A DNA stretch of 64,000 nucleotides from Nocardia sp. CY41 (lineage in GTDB: Bacteria; Actinomycetota; Actinomycetes; Mycobacteriales; Mycobacteriaceae): NCBI RefSeq assembly GCF_009829325.1, contig NZ_VUOS01000024.1, positions 1-64,000 on the forward strand, in the 5' to 3' direction. Both the position numbers and the translations under genes were made by a program. Under the pieces are notes generated by a model. The model saw only the letters and a program-made list of their open reading frames with translations, was not told the origin of the DNA and made no database searches. Positions 1 through 9,176 of the stretch are shown here, piece after piece (the first letter of the stretch is position 1; each line of letters starts with the position of its first letter).

Positions 1-93
1 GTCCGCCCGACCAGCGCGCGCGGCCCTGACCGCCGGTCAGACCAAGTGATGGTCAACCCAGCAGGGCGACAGTCGGTGGGAGAGACACGACGA

Positions 94-960
94 TCAGAAC
101 CACTTCCCATCATCAGTGTCGGTGGGGTCGGTGAGTTCTTTGATCGCGGCGGCGGCCTGGGTGAGGTTCAGCTCCGGGAAATCGCTGATGGGGAGTTCGT
201 CGGGATCCAGGACACTGGTGGCGCCGCGGACCGACCGCAGTGTGTTGGCGGCGGTGTCGGCGCCTTCACGGCGGGTGACCTGCTCGGCGGTGGCCAGCGC
301 CGCGTCCCGGGACGCGGTGAAGGTTTTGACCGCGACGTCCCCGGCGCGGCCGCCCTGGGCGAGCAGTTCCCCCAGGGCGGGTCCGGTGGCGCGGACGGTG
401 TCCAGCGCCCGGTCCAGGCCGCGCGCGGACCAGTCGACGGGCAGGTTGAACAGTCGCGCCGCGGTCCCGGTCAGCAGGGTAGGGCGCAGCGCGGCGGGTC
501 CGCCGAGGGCGTCTTCGGCCAGGACGGTGGTCAGCCAGTCCACGGTTTCGGTGTGGGCGGTGATCAACCGGTCGGCCAACCCCACGACCTCGCGATGGCC
601 GGCGGTGGTGGCGAGGGCTTTGATGTAGCGGGCGCGGTCGAGTAGTTGGTGTTCGAGGGTGAGATCACCCAGCAGGGCTTCCTCGAACGGCTGCGCTTGG
701 TCGGCTAGCGCTTTGACCGCGGCGACCGCGCGGCCGAGGAACGGGCCGATGACCTCCGGGACTCCACCGAGTTCGCGGATGGCGGCTTCGATGGCGGTGG
801 CGCGGTCGCGGGCGCGCTCGGCGTTGGCCGACAACTCCTGCCGTACGGCGTCGGTGCGGGCTTGGGCGATGCGGGTGTCGGCGATCTGGATTTCGGTGTT
901 GGTCAACGCCAGCACAGCGCGCAGCTGCGCCAGCAACGTCGTGATCTCGCGGGTACTCAT
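94..960 (-). CDS. ferritin-like domain protein
   Basis: Encodes 288 residues, largely helical and rich in Ala, Glu, Arg and Leu, with no signal peptide or membrane segment. The N-terminal 170 residues look like a ferritin-like four-helix bundle of the type common in Nocardia and Mycobacterium, with acidic/His positions around EEALLGDLTLEHQLLDRARY (about residues 95-115). The C-terminal third is a second helical region ending in an acidic tail. I chose the ATG at 960 because an excellent ribosome site (AAGGAGGG) lies just upstream; a longer in-frame reading to 1050 lacks one. Iron binding or redox activity is not shown by the sequence, and family assignment rests on overall pattern. Confidence 0.75.
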   Translation of the reverse strand: MSTREITTLLAQLRAVLALTNTEIQIADTRIAQARTDAVRQELSANAERARDRATAIEAAIRELGGVPEVIGPFLGRAVAAVKALADQAQPFEEALLGDLTLEHQLLDRARYIKALATTAGHREVVGLADRLITAHTETVDWLTTVLAEDALGGPAALRPTLLTGTAARLFNLPVDWSARGLDRALDTVRATGPALGELLAQGGRAGDVAVKTFTASRDAALATAEQVTRREGADTAANTLRSVRGATSVLDPDELPISDFPELNLTQAAAAIKELTDPTDTDDGKWF

Positions 961-1140
961 ATCGACTTTCCCTCCTTCCGATGGTGAGACAGCGTCGAGT
1001 CGGCGCAACGGTGCACCGCTGTCGGGCTTACCCGCGTTCCAGACCGGCAACCCGCCCGTTACCTTCCCCTTCTACCCGCGCCGGGTAGCGGGTGTGTGCG
1101 TCGGGCCCGGGGTCCAGGAGACAGCCGATCGATAGGGAAA

Positions 1141-1170
1141 CGGCCCGCAGACGAGAGGGTCTGCGGGCCG
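1141..1170 (-). terminator. hairpin terminator after the coiled-coil gene
   Basis: A perfect 11-bp inverted repeat, CGGCCCGCAGA / TCTGCGGGCCG, encloses an 8-base loop. On the minus strand it is followed by TTTCCC, so it probably ends the transcript of the gene at 1325-1663. The rest of the 364-base gap 961-1324 shows no convincing gene. Confidence 0.7.
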
Positions 1171-1324
1171 CCGTGTTGCGCTGGTCCAACGGTACGGCGG
1201 TAGGGGTGTCTACCCGCGCCTGAATCGGATTCGATACCTGAGGATCCGCCGCCTCCACAGCATAAATCCCCCGGGCAGTTGCGGTGGGCGAACCGCCTGA
1301 GCCCTGACCACCCCGGCGCTGGTC

Positions 1325-1663
1325 CTATCGGCGGTCGCTGCGTTCGACCAGTGCGGTCACCAGGGTGAGGATGCGGGCTTGTCCGGTCGCGGCGGCGGCG
1401 AGCTTGCCGCGCATCTCGGCGAACCCGTTATGCACCTCGGCGAACTGATCGTTGACCCGAGTGCGCAGGTCGCTCAGACCCGACACGGCGGCCTGGCGGA
1501 AGTCACGGATCTCGGAACGGATTTCGGTCACGTCCCGGTCCGCGCCACCGGCCAGCACCCGAACCGCCGCCGCGTCCTGTTCAACATTGCGCACCCGCCC
1601 GGCCAGCTCGCGGACCTGCTCCTCCAGCGCGGACACCCGTGCCTCGAGATCCTCCGATGTCAT
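1325..1663 (-). CDS. small coiled-coil protein
   Basis: A 112-residue protein with strong heptad character from the first residues (EDLEARVSALEEQVRELAGR) to about residue 95, then a short basic tail ending SDRR. It has no membrane segment or signal peptide. The heptads suggest a long parallel coiled coil, perhaps a scaffold or partner-binding protein; no enzymatic motif is visible. Similar short coiled-coil proteins occur widely in Nocardia and Mycobacterium without known function. It is separated from the ferritin-like gene by a terminator hairpin and so is probably its own transcript. Confidence 0.65.
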   Translation of the reverse strand: MTSEDLEARVSALEEQVRELAGRVRNVEQDAAAVRVLAGGADRDVTEIRSEIRDFRQAAVSGLSDLRTRVNDQFAEVHNGFAEMRGKLAAAATGQARILTLVTALVERSDRR

Positions 1664-1848
1664 AGCCCGCGAGCCTACGCGGCAGCGTCACAGCTGCGGG
1701 CATTCATCCCGGCAGTGTCGGTCGTGTGTGTGGCCTTGGAGTGTTGCTCCACGGCTGGATCGGGCGGGTGGCGGTGGAGGATGCGTCACTGTAGTCTGGC
1801 CGGTCATCGAGGCTGGATCGGGCCACGACGTCACGAGCGGAGCCCGGG

Positions 1849-2130
1849 ATGCCCAGTTTGGAAGAACGGATCGACGACATCATCGAGGATGCGACGCGGC
1901 TTGCTCACACCTCGGATCCGAACAGTGTCGAGCAGCTGCGCGCACGGCTGGATGAGCTGGTCGCCGACGTGCGCCGCACGGTCCCCACCGACAATGAGTG
2001 CCGCTACGAGTTGATCCTGCGCAGCCGCCAAGCCAAAGGCCTGCTCCTGGATGCCACCCAACGCCTCCGCCACAACCGCGACACCGCACACACCACTACT
2101 CGCCAGCACAACCCGCCCGCATCGGCCTGA
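1849..2130 (+). CDS. small hypothetical protein
   Basis: A 93-residue acidic helical protein (MPSLEERIDDIIEDATRLAH at the start) with codon use typical of a real gene in this GC-rich DNA. It starts at an ATG preceded by GGAGCCCGGG. The first 75 residues look like a helical bundle or short coiled coil; the last 20 are Thr/Pro-rich and probably disordered. I do not recognise the family. It is divergent from the coiled-coil gene at 1325-1663. The stretch 2131-2450 after it holds nothing I can support. Confidence 0.5.
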   Translation: MPSLEERIDDIIEDATRLAHTSDPNSVEQLRARLDELVADVRRTVPTDNECRYELILRSRQAKGLLLDATQRLRHNRDTAHTTTRQHNPPASA

Positions 2131-2450
2131 GAACACCGGCCCGGCCCCGGATACGCCGGTGAACAACCACCCGTTGCGCGGACTCACCAGCAAAGCCATC
2201 ACTCCAGCGACGAATCCCGACGCGGACGCACTCGGCCAGTGAGGGGGGCCTGATCGCACCAACCCTCGAGGTGGCCCGGCAGCCGCGCGACGAACTCGTC
2301 CCCGCCCCTGCCGGGTTCGGCAAACGCAATCGAATCGCTAGTGCCGCGTGGTGGCGTTCACCTCTGTCCACCCGGCAAGGGGACTCCGCCCAGGTGGTCT
2401 GCCTGTGGAGCAGCGGCTTCGTGTTCGGTGGCCGGCGTGCTGAGCCGGCT

Positions 2451-3057
2451 TCAGTGCCGGTCGCGGCGGGGCGCGCCGCCCCACAGCGGCTGCAGAGCCG
2501 GAAGGTCAGCGAGTCCGGGGTCCGGCGGTATCGGGCTGCCACCGTCGTCGCCGTCCCAGCGGCGTCCGTACTGGTCGGGGATCGTGCCCCACCCCCGGTT
2601 CGAGGACTGTCCCGACGCGTGCCGCATGCGCTGGGCCGCGATCAGCGGTTCGGTGTCGGCGGGGATGATCAGCAGGGCCAGTTCGGCGCCCTCGGTGCCG
2701 AACAGTTGCATAGTGTCGGGCGGCTGGCCCGGCGCCGGGCCGCAAATGTCCACTCCGTCGTCGTCATCGATCCGGCGTTGCGCGAGACTCTTCGCGTTCC
2801 AAGCGAATCCGACCCGGTCCAGGCGACCGAGCCTGGGGGGTGAGAACGGTGATCAGGTCGTGTAGTTCACTGGTGAGATTCGCGGTCCGCGGCCACCAGG
2901 CTCCATCGAGGAGCCCGGATCCGGAATCGCGACGGCGGAGCAGGACGCGTGGTGTGCGCGTCGGGGACGGGAACGGCTGCTGGCTACTTCGGGCGGAGGC
3001 TGTTTGACCCATGGCGGCGTGGTTGGTGATGGGAGGTGTCGCGCTGTCGTCGATCAT
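2451..3057 (-). pseudogene. DUF5994-family gene, frameshifted at a C6 run
   Basis: Two minus-strand frames join into one DUF5994-like protein. The first begins at 3057 behind the ribosome site AAGGTGG and carries the family hallmark (LDGAWWPRT), then leaves frame at CTCACCCCCCAGG near 2836-2841. Moving one base restores RLGRLDRVGFAWNAK and the hydrophobic C-terminal part (ELALLIIPADTEP). Without the shift, the first frame ends at 2764 in a nonsense tail. This could be a real disruption, slippage at the six-C run, or a sequencing error. It lies 9 bases downstream of a second DUF5994 copy, also broken. DUF5994 has no known biochemical role. Confidence 0.7.
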
Positions 3058-3066
3058 GATCCACCT

Positions 3067-3480
3067 TCATCGGGGGGTATTCGATGCCGCTGCCAGCACA
3101 GCGTTCGCTATGCCGGCTCCGGTGGTGGAGGAGATGACCTGCAGCACGACGACGTTGCCGCGCGCACCGCAAACGTACATCGTGTTGAACCGCTCGAAAC
3201 GATGAGCGTCCCAAGCGGGTTCGGTGACTGCCTAGTTGAAGGTGCCCAGCGGAGGGGAACCATCCGGCGGATCGTAGACAACCCGCCATACCGGTCCCAG
3301 GCGCGGCCGCAGGACGGTGAACAGTCCGGGGAGTTCGGCGGCGAGGTCGCGCGTGCGAGGCCACCAGACCCCCTCGGCGCAGTCGCTGCCCTCACCGCGC
3401 GGACGCAATCGCAATCGTGGTGTGTGCAGCGGTAGCTGATGAGGCGGTGCAGGATGCGCGCTCGTCGATCGTGGCGTCAT
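3067..3480 (-). pseudogene. DUF5994-family gene with internal amber stop
   Basis: The reading frame from ATG 3480 (ribosome site GGAG) shows the same family core as its neighbour: TPRLRLRPRG, VWWPRTRDLAAELPGL, then VLRPRLGPVWRV. A TAG at 3232-3234 interrupts it. Beyond the stop the same frame continues for about 55 codons with coherent family-like sequence (AWDAHRFERFNTMYVCG, then a hydrophobic strand and a helix) to a TGA at 3067. The coherent continuation argues for a recent nonsense mutation in a full-length gene rather than a short gene. It lies directly upstream of the other DUF5994 copy on the same strand. Confidence 0.65.
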
Positions 3481-3504
3481 GAGACGCTCCTGTCGCAGCC
3501 CCAC

Positions 3505-3960
3505 GGCAGGGGGCCGGAATTCGAATCAGCGACGACGCGACCTTGGCTGGTCTGCATGCGAGGTGCCGCCGGATATCTCCAGCCTACTCGCTGACACGTG
3601 ACGGATGCGTCGAGCTCGAGGGTGGGGCGGTGAGTGTTGCGGTCACCGTGATACTGCCGCGTCGGGCCAACCGAGCGCGTGGAATGGTGCACGGGATGGC
3701 AGCACCCCGAGTGGCCGAGTCCAACGGGATGACCGCAACCCACACCCAGGAGACCTTCACCCCCAGTCCTGGCGTGACGACCGAATCTTCGGTGACGCCG
3801 AAGTGGCGCCGTTGAACCTGGGGCCGTCTGCGTGTCGACACCGACACCGCGGCTTGCGCATCGGTCGCGTTCGTCGATCCAACCAGTTCACTCTCTACCA
3901 TCCGATGCCGGGAAGTTTCAGCCGAGGGCGCCGTCGTGCGGTGTGGACCGTGACGCTGCG
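3505..3960. other. intergenic, no gene supported
   Basis: About 450 bases between the DUF5994 pair and the patatin gene. Several open frames exist on both strands, but none has a ribosome site, a recognisable domain or coherent codon use. I see nothing functional here. Confidence 0.4.
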
Positions 3961-3997
3961 GGGGACGGATCCTTCTTGTGGGGGACGGATCCTTCTT
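3961..3997. repeat. 20-bp tandem direct repeat
   Basis: GGGGACGGATCCTTCTT occurs twice with a 20-base period (3961-3977 and 3981-3997). The second copy overlaps the patatin stop codon. It may be a duplication scar or a short transcript-end element; no hairpin is evident. Confidence 0.6.
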
Positions 3998-5243
3998 ATG
4001 CGGTCGTGAGTGGTTGTCGTGGTCCGATCCGCCAGGGCAGCTGCTGTGCCGGGACTGCGGCGAAGGTGGTGTCGGCGTCGCGCTGGCCGAGTTCGATGGA
4101 GGCTTCGATGAATTCGGGGTCGAAGTAGAGGTAGCTGAACAGGTCGCCGCGGCGGGGGCCGTCCCCGCCCAGTACACGGCCCAGCAGCCGTAACTCTGCT
4201 TGACGCAGTGTGGGCACGATGCCGCGGCGCCGGTGGCGTTGGGTGGCGAATACTTCTTCGGCGAGGGTGCCGAGGGTCGCTCGCGCTGGTGGGGTGATGG
4301 CAAGGAAGGGGATGACCTGTCGTGCTAGCCCGGTCGTGGTGGCGGGCTCGGTCGTGTCGACCAGCGTGTTGATTTTCGCGAGCGTGCGTAGGTCCTCGAT
4401 CATCCGGTCGACCAGCGCGGCGTCCATCAGCCGCACGATGACGTCGTCCGCATCGGGCGGCGGGTCGTTGCCGGGTGCGGGCGCGGTGGCGTCGACGTCG
4501 ATGACGGGGTGGGTCGCCACGACGGCGATCGCGTCGGTGCCCAGCGCGATCGCGGGTTTCAGCGGTGCGTTGAGTCGTATCCCGCCGTCCAGATACCACC
4601 CGGCCCATGGTGGCGGGTCGCTGATGTGCACGGGTGGGAACACGATCGGAATCGCCGCCGACGCGAGCACATGCTCGGCCGTGATAGCGGCGGGCACGTA
4701 ATCGATCGGCCGTTCATCGTCGGATGGTGGCAGCGGCGCGGTGTCGGCGTGGTCGACGAACACGACGGTCCGGTTGTCGGCACCGGATGTCGCGACCACC
4801 GCGAGCGCGGTCCGTCTGTGGGCGATGTTGGTGCGGAGCTGATCCCAATCGATGACGGTGCGGGCCGTGCGGTACAGGGGAGCGGTGTCGAGCAGATGGG
4901 TCAGTGCCGCTCCCGGTATGCGCAGCAACTGGCCGGTGGCGCGGCCGGCGAGGCGGGGGAATGCGATGGTCGGGGACCGGAACACGTCGCCGACGGTGAT
5001 GTCGCGCCACACTCGCAGTGCCTGTTGTGCTTGGTCGTCCGGCGGCAAATGCGCCAGGGCGGCGAAGATCGTCGCGTTGATGGCACCAGCGCTCGTACCG
5101 AGGAACCGCACCGATTCCACGCCGGCACGGTATAGGCGCGGCACCAGCACCGATAGCACTCCGGCCTCATAGCCGCCACGGGCTCCTGCGCCCGCCACCA
5201 CGATGCTCACCCGGCGGGGCGGGGTGTCAGACCATTTGTTCAT
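3996..5243 (-). CDS. patatin-like phospholipase
   Basis: A 415-residue cytosolic serine lipase of the patatin family. The oxyanion-hole glycine motif is GARGG (residues 20-24), the nucleophile elbow is GTSAG with Ser51, and the catalytic Asp lies in DGG at Asp219, so the Ser-Asp dyad is intact. The family hydrolyses acyl esters of phospholipids or related lipids. It has no signal peptide. The start ATG at 5243 follows AAGGAAC. Two dyad-symmetric motifs lie immediately upstream and may be operators. The C-terminal half (after about residue 235) is Asp/Pro-rich then helical and less typical. The gene stands alone, with no lipid-metabolism partners nearby. Confidence 0.85.
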   Translation of the reverse strand: MNKWSDTPPRRVSIVVAGAGARGGYEAGVLSVLVPRLYRAGVESVRFLGTSAGAINATIFAALAHLPPDDQAQQALRVWRDITVGDVFRSPTIAFPRLAGRATGQLLRIPGAALTHLLDTAPLYRTARTVIDWDQLRTNIAHRRTALAVVATSGADNRTVVFVDHADTAPLPPSDDERPIDYVPAAITAEHVLASAAIPIVFPPVHISDPPPWAGWYLDGGIRLNAPLKPAIALGTDAIAVVATHPVIDVDATAPAPGNDPPPDADDVIVRLMDAALVDRMIEDLRTLAKINTLVDTTEPATTTGLARQVIPFLAITPPARATLGTLAEEVFATQRHRRRGIVPTLRQAELRLLGRVLGGDGPRRGDLFSYLYFDPEFIEASIELGQRDADTTFAAVPAQQLPWRIGPRQPLTTA

Positions 5244-5245
5244 CA

Positions 5246-5283
5246 GTGAAGTTCCTTCACGCAGTCGAAGTGAGTTCCTTCAC
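5246..5283. promoter_or_regulatory. paired dyad operator upstream of patatin gene
   Basis: GTGAAGTTCCTTCAC (5246-5260) is a dyad, and GTGAGTTCCTTCAC (5270-5283) is a second close copy, with centres about two helical turns apart. They lie directly against the patatin start codon, overlapping its ribosome site. This is the layout expected for cooperative repressor binding. The rest of the gap 5284-5653 shows no gene. Confidence 0.5.
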
Positions 5284-5653
5284 CGGTCTCACCTACATCG
5301 AGAAGGGCCGACGCTCTCTCCCGACTTGAGTGGGCGGCCTGTCCAGGATTTACAACCGGTCTTCGGCAACTGTGCCGCAATCTTACGAAAGGCAGGGGAG
5401 AACGCGCCGAAATCGACTCATCGATACAGGGTTGCGGGCGCGAGGAAACTGTCGACGCAAGAGTCGTCGGCGGCCTGGGAGATGCCGGTCGGGAAGTCCG
5501 CCCGGAGGGAGCGGGTGGGGCGTCCACGGCGATGTCGTCGCGGCGCAGCCGGTGACATCGTCACGCCCTCCGAACCGAGCGCACTTGCCACCGCCACACC
5601 GGCGGCAGACCATGGCCACTGGCCGGGAGGGGGTTTCTGGCACACTGTGGCCG

Positions 5654-6259
5654 GTGACTGCGCGACGGACATGGCTGGACGGCAGGGTCAATGTGTTCAT
5701 GGCCGAGACCAATCGCCTCGGTCTGACCTGCCCGCGCGACCCGATCGGCCGGGAGATCCAGGCGCGAGTGACTGCGGTCGCCGCCACCATGGGAATCACG
5801 GAGGCTTCCGCGCGCCGCGAGTTCGACGACACCACGATCCGCGAGATGGCACGTGACATGGCGGCCGAGTTGGAGGCCGAGCAGCCGGGCGCGGATCCCA
5901 TGACACTGCCGCCGACGCACATCGTGTCGACCGCCGTAGCCGGCCGAACCAGTGCTGGCCTGGCGGTCGTCGCTCAACTCGCCATCAGCGGGGATCTGCC
6001 CTCACTCGATGAGGACACCGCCGAAAACGTCCACCAGGCAATCGCGTTGATCTGCTCCTGGGGCGTGCTGACCGAGTGTTCGGCCGGTCGTCCCGGCGGC
6101 GTCGCCGTGCCCGAAGCCCTGATCCACCGGACTATCCGCGAATTCGGCACGGGGATTGCCCGCCTCGACAACGGCGTGGTCCCGCACGATGGTGGAGATC
6201 CCAGAGCACTCGCCGCAGCGTTGGCCGACAACATGCACCTGCTCCAGGCCGAACTCTAG
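5654..6259 (+). CDS. hypothetical protein
   Basis: About 201 residues from GTG 5654 (an ATG at 5613 is an alternative start; the ribosome site is weak for both). The protein is helical and soluble: an N-terminal segment with VNVFMAETNRLGL, a central segment with MARDMAAELEAEQPGADPM, then an Ala-rich helical C-terminus. It has no membrane segments or signal peptide. I do not recognise the family; similar proteins occur in Nocardia accessory regions as hypotheticals. Codon use is normal for the region. It is divergent from the patatin gene and could be cis-acting on it, but nothing identifies a DNA-binding fold. Confidence 0.6.
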   Translation: MTARRTWLDGRVNVFMAETNRLGLTCPRDPIGREIQARVTAVAATMGITEASARREFDDTTIREMARDMAAELEAEQPGADPMTLPPTHIVSTAVAGRTSAGLAVVAQLAISGDLPSLDEDTAENVHQAIALICSWGVLTECSAGRPGGVAVPEALIHRTIREFGTGIARLDNGVVPHDGGDPRALAAALADNMHLLQAEL

Positions 6260-6414
6260 ACCGGCGTGGTTACCACCCGGCTGGCCCGGCAGCTTGGTCA
6301 GCCGCGCAGTCCAGCGGCGATCCGGTGCAAACCCAACGGTTTCGGTCTGAGGAAATCGGAGGCTGGGGCGGTCAGGGTTGCGGGAGTTCACGCGGGCGCC
6401 TCGGGCGGCTTTGG

Positions 6415-6693
6415 CTAGTCGTGTAACTCGACGTCCAAGACGTACTCGAAGTCTCTGATCTGGTCGATGACCTCTGGAGGGGCGGAGATGACAACGCGGT
6501 CGGCGCCGCAGAGTTGGACAACCTCGGCGCCGGTGGTGGCGAGCCAGTCGAAGAACTGCGTGCGCACCCCGCGCGGCGTCGCGCTGCCACCGTGAAGGTC
6601 CGGATCCAGACGGACGAGATAGGTGCGGGTGGACGTGGCACTCTCCTTCCTGGCCCGCCGTCGCCAGAGGGGGCCGCAGCTGAGTTGTCGCAT
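6415..6693 (-). CDS. small hypothetical protein
   Basis: The conserved-looking part is the last 75 residues: TYLVRLDPDLHGG, then FFDWLATTGAEVVQL and VVISAPPEVIDQIRDF. This resembles a small alpha/beta domain, perhaps ACT- or ferredoxin-like. The start is uncertain. ATG 6693 is in frame but has no ribosome site, while a perfect AAGGAG at about 6646 has no in-frame start codon after it, which suggests a small error or frameshift near 6640. It lies downstream of the gene at 6755-7126 on the same strand and is probably co-transcribed. Function unknown. Confidence 0.45.
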   Translation of the reverse strand: MRQLSCGPLWRRRARKESATSTRTYLVRLDPDLHGGSATPRGVRTQFFDWLATTGAEVVQLCGADRVVISAPPEVIDQIRDFEYVLDVELHD

Positions 6694-6754
6694 GCCCGGA
6701 GGGCGGTCCGGAGCCCAGAGAAACCCTGCAGCGGTTCGGTTGTTCCAGTGTCGC

Positions 6755-7126
6755 TCACATGCTGGGCTGTCGAGCGCGACCGGTCGGGAATGGAATCGGA
6801 ATGCGATCACCGGGCCGATAGGCTTCGATCGCTGCGAGATGTGCGGTGAGACCGGCCAGCGTGGTGCGGCTGCCTTGCCCGCATGGCACGCCGACGAACA
6901 GGACTTCGACCGCGCAGCGTTGCACAGAATCCGTCGCGACAGCGCGGTCGAGGACGGCCACGACCGTGGTGACGGGCTCTCGTCCGCGGTCACGGTAACC
7001 CGCTGCGGCGTCGGAGGGCCCGTAGCGCCCGTAGCTCCAGGTCAGGATTTGCGGGCCGGAGCATTCCTTGATGAACGTCCACCCGCAGACTCGCAGCAGG
7101 ACGTCCAGCACGGCGAACACCCGCAT
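6755..7126 (-). CDS. hypothetical protein
   Basis: A 123-residue protein. A hydrophobic N-terminus (VFAVLDVLLRVCGWTFI) is followed by SGPQILTWSYGRYGP, and there is a strand-rich middle with repeated Val/Leu clusters ending at FVGVPCGQGSRTTL. The composition looks like a small beta-rich soluble fold rather than a membrane protein. Two Cys residues are present. I do not recognise it. It precedes the small gene ending at 6415 on the same strand with a 61-base gap, suggesting a two-gene transcript. The gap 7127-7541 upstream holds no gene I can support. Confidence 0.5.
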   Translation of the reverse strand: MRVFAVLDVLLRVCGWTFIKECSGPQILTWSYGRYGPSDAAAGYRDRGREPVTTVVAVLDRAVATDSVQRCAVEVLFVGVPCGQGSRTTLAGLTAHLAAIEAYRPGDRIPIPFPTGRARQPSM

Positions 7127-7541
7127 GTCGGATGCGGGTGCTTCATCTGTCTAATGTCTGACCTGCCTTTTTCGGTGATCGTCTGCTCAGGCGAACACCG
7201 TCGATGTCGAAGGGGTCGGTTGTATGACAAGAACTCGACGTGCTCGGTGTTGCCATCCGAGATCTGTGAGTGCGCCGCCAGCTGACGCGGCGGTTGGCGA
7301 GACCGGGAAACGGGATCTGTCGAGTGAGTGCTGGCATTGCGGTCGCTGAGGTGATTCTTTGCGCGCAAGCGCTTTCATGACAGTGGGGGGTCGCTGGCGC
7401 AGTCGCGATCGTAGAGGCGTTTCCCCCATATCGGATTGTGTGGGTGACTGGGCAGGCTGGGCGGATGCTCGCTTCGGCAGAGATTTACTCCCCTCGGCTG
7501 ACGATGCTCGTCGGTTCGTCGACTGATCGGATGATGTCGCG

Positions 7542-8525
7542 TTGACTGGTTGCGATCTTTGTCTCTACCGGTCGGTGACGCCGGGGCTGCCTCGACCGGG
7601 GGCGGTTTTCGAGCAGCAAATGTTAGGAATCGAGCGGCTGGAAGTCGGCGATGGCTCGGACCATCGGATGTTGCGGCGCACGTTGCGCGCCACGGCTGCG
7701 GTCAGTCTGTCGGAGGCCGAATGGATACGCCGGATGCGGGCGACCGGGACTGTCCTGCAGCCGCGGGTCAGTGTCGTCGACGGTTATGTCGCGGGCTACA
7801 TCGCCCAGTGGCGTGACGCCCACAGCGCGCGCCTCGGTCCGGCGATCATCGACCTCGAGGTCGGGGCAGGCCTGAGCCTGCCCGAACTGCGGGACGGGTG
7901 GGAACCTGATCCACATGCGGCGGCGGACGCGCAGACCGAGTGGAAACTTCCTCGTTCGGTGGCGCCGTCGGCCAGGGAAACGGTGCTGTGGGGCGACACC
8001 GAGTTGTGGGCATACGCCCTGGCGGAAGTCGAGGGTTTCAACAAAACATTGGCAGGTGTTCCCAGCAGCGAGCGCAAGGTATGGGGTTGGGCGGCAAGCC
8101 GGGTCGCTGGAGTGCTGGCGCTGTGGTCGTGGCGGATCGAACCGGACGCGAGAGGAGCTTTCGCCGTCGCCGCGCACGAAGTCGGAAGGTCCGCACTCGC
8201 GGCCGGTAGCCGCGCGCGTCCGCGCATCTTCCGACCGCCCGCGCCGGATCTGGACAACGCAGCGTTCATCCTGGCCCAGTTGTGCAGGGAGGTTCACGAT
8301 CCGCTGGCCGAATCCGATTTGGTCGGCGCACTGATCGTCAGTATCACCGCGATTGTGAAGGCGCATCGCGAACGCGGGGAAATGGCCCGAGCGTCGAGGA
8401 TCAACGCCGCCGCAGTGGATGCCCTCGAATCGACGCGACACGACATACGCACCGCTTCGTCCACTTCGGTGATCGGCTGCCAACTCCGGCTTAGGCACGC
8501 GGCATCGCCGTCCCAGCCGAGTTAG
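7542..8525 (+). CDS. uncharacterised protein, copy A of an in-window duplicate
   Basis: A 327-residue protein of unknown family with a near-identical partner at 22456-23439 on the other strand. It begins at TTG with the sequence MTGCDLCLYRS, so a CxxC pair sits at the very N-terminus. An in-frame TGA lies six codons upstream of this TTG in both copies, so no longer start is possible. The bases upstream (CGTCGACTGATCGGAT) are also conserved between copies. The body is helical, Trp-rich (WEPDPHAAADAQTEWKL, VWGWAASRVAG, LALWSWRIEPD) and soluble. A DNA- or metal-binding role through the CxxC is conceivable but not shown. The gap 8526-8805 downstream holds no gene I can support. Confidence 0.7.
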   Translation: MTGCDLCLYRSVTPGLPRPGAVFEQQMLGIERLEVGDGSDHRMLRRTLRATAAVSLSEAEWIRRMRATGTVLQPRVSVVDGYVAGYIAQWRDAHSARLGPAIIDLEVGAGLSLPELRDGWEPDPHAAADAQTEWKLPRSVAPSARETVLWGDTELWAYALAEVEGFNKTLAGVPSSERKVWGWAASRVAGVLALWSWRIEPDARGAFAVAAHEVGRSALAAGSRARPRIFRPPAPDLDNAAFILAQLCREVHDPLAESDLVGALIVSITAIVKAHRERGEMARASRINAAAVDALESTRHDIRTASSTSVIGCQLRLRHAASPSQPS

Positions 8526-8805
8526 CGCCGCACCAGCCATCACAGGATTCGCCGATCAGGCCCGGACCCTGGTCCGGACCGGCCGCGACGACATGGCGAA
8601 CCCGCAGTTCACCGGCACCGACGCTCTGCCATGGTGCCGCGGAGTGAGCGGTAGAGGTGACCTTTCGCCCTGTTGGGGTTGCGGGCTCGACACGGCTATC
8701 TCGGGCATGTCCATGACGCGCCGGACGTGATTGTGATCGTCGGGTGCAGGGGTCATATCGTCGCCGTCCGTACTTGCGGGCTGTTCGAGTGGGCAGGAGG
8801 CGGGT

Positions 8806-9175
8806 GTGCAGGTGCAGCCGGTGTGGGCGCCGGGCGGGGGTCCGGAGTCCTGGACGGTGCTGGATGCACAATTGGCGGTGATCGAGCCGGTTGATGAGTT
8901 TCTGGCGCATTTGACCGCGATCGAGCGGGCACCGGGCACCGGGCGGTCGTATGCGTTCGATCTACGAGACTTCTTCGCGTTCCTGACTGCACACCAGATC
9001 GACTGGCGGGCAGTGCGGTTGGAGCAATTCGGCCGGTTCGTGGGTTGGTTGCGGTTGCTTGCGGGGATGCGGTCGGCGACGGTGACATCGCTGCCGACGC
9101 CTGAGGCGGCGTGTTCGGCGACGACGATCAACCGCAAGCTATCAGCGGCGGTGGGGTCGTTCTACACGTTTGTCA
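8806..9175 (+). pseudogene. tyrosine recombinase N-terminal fragment
   Basis: Starts at GTG 8806 behind GCAGGAGG. About 120 residues match the N-terminal core-binding (SAM-like) domain of phage-type integrases: FLAHLTAIERAPGTGRSYAF, FFAFLTAHQIDWRAV, then TINRKLSAAVGSFYTF. The similarity stops near 9175, where an IS110-type element begins, and the catalytic domain with its R-H-R-Y residues is absent. I could not find the missing half on the far side of the element, so insertion was probably accompanied by deletion. The product would be non-functional. Confidence 0.7.
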
Positions 9176-9176
9176 A

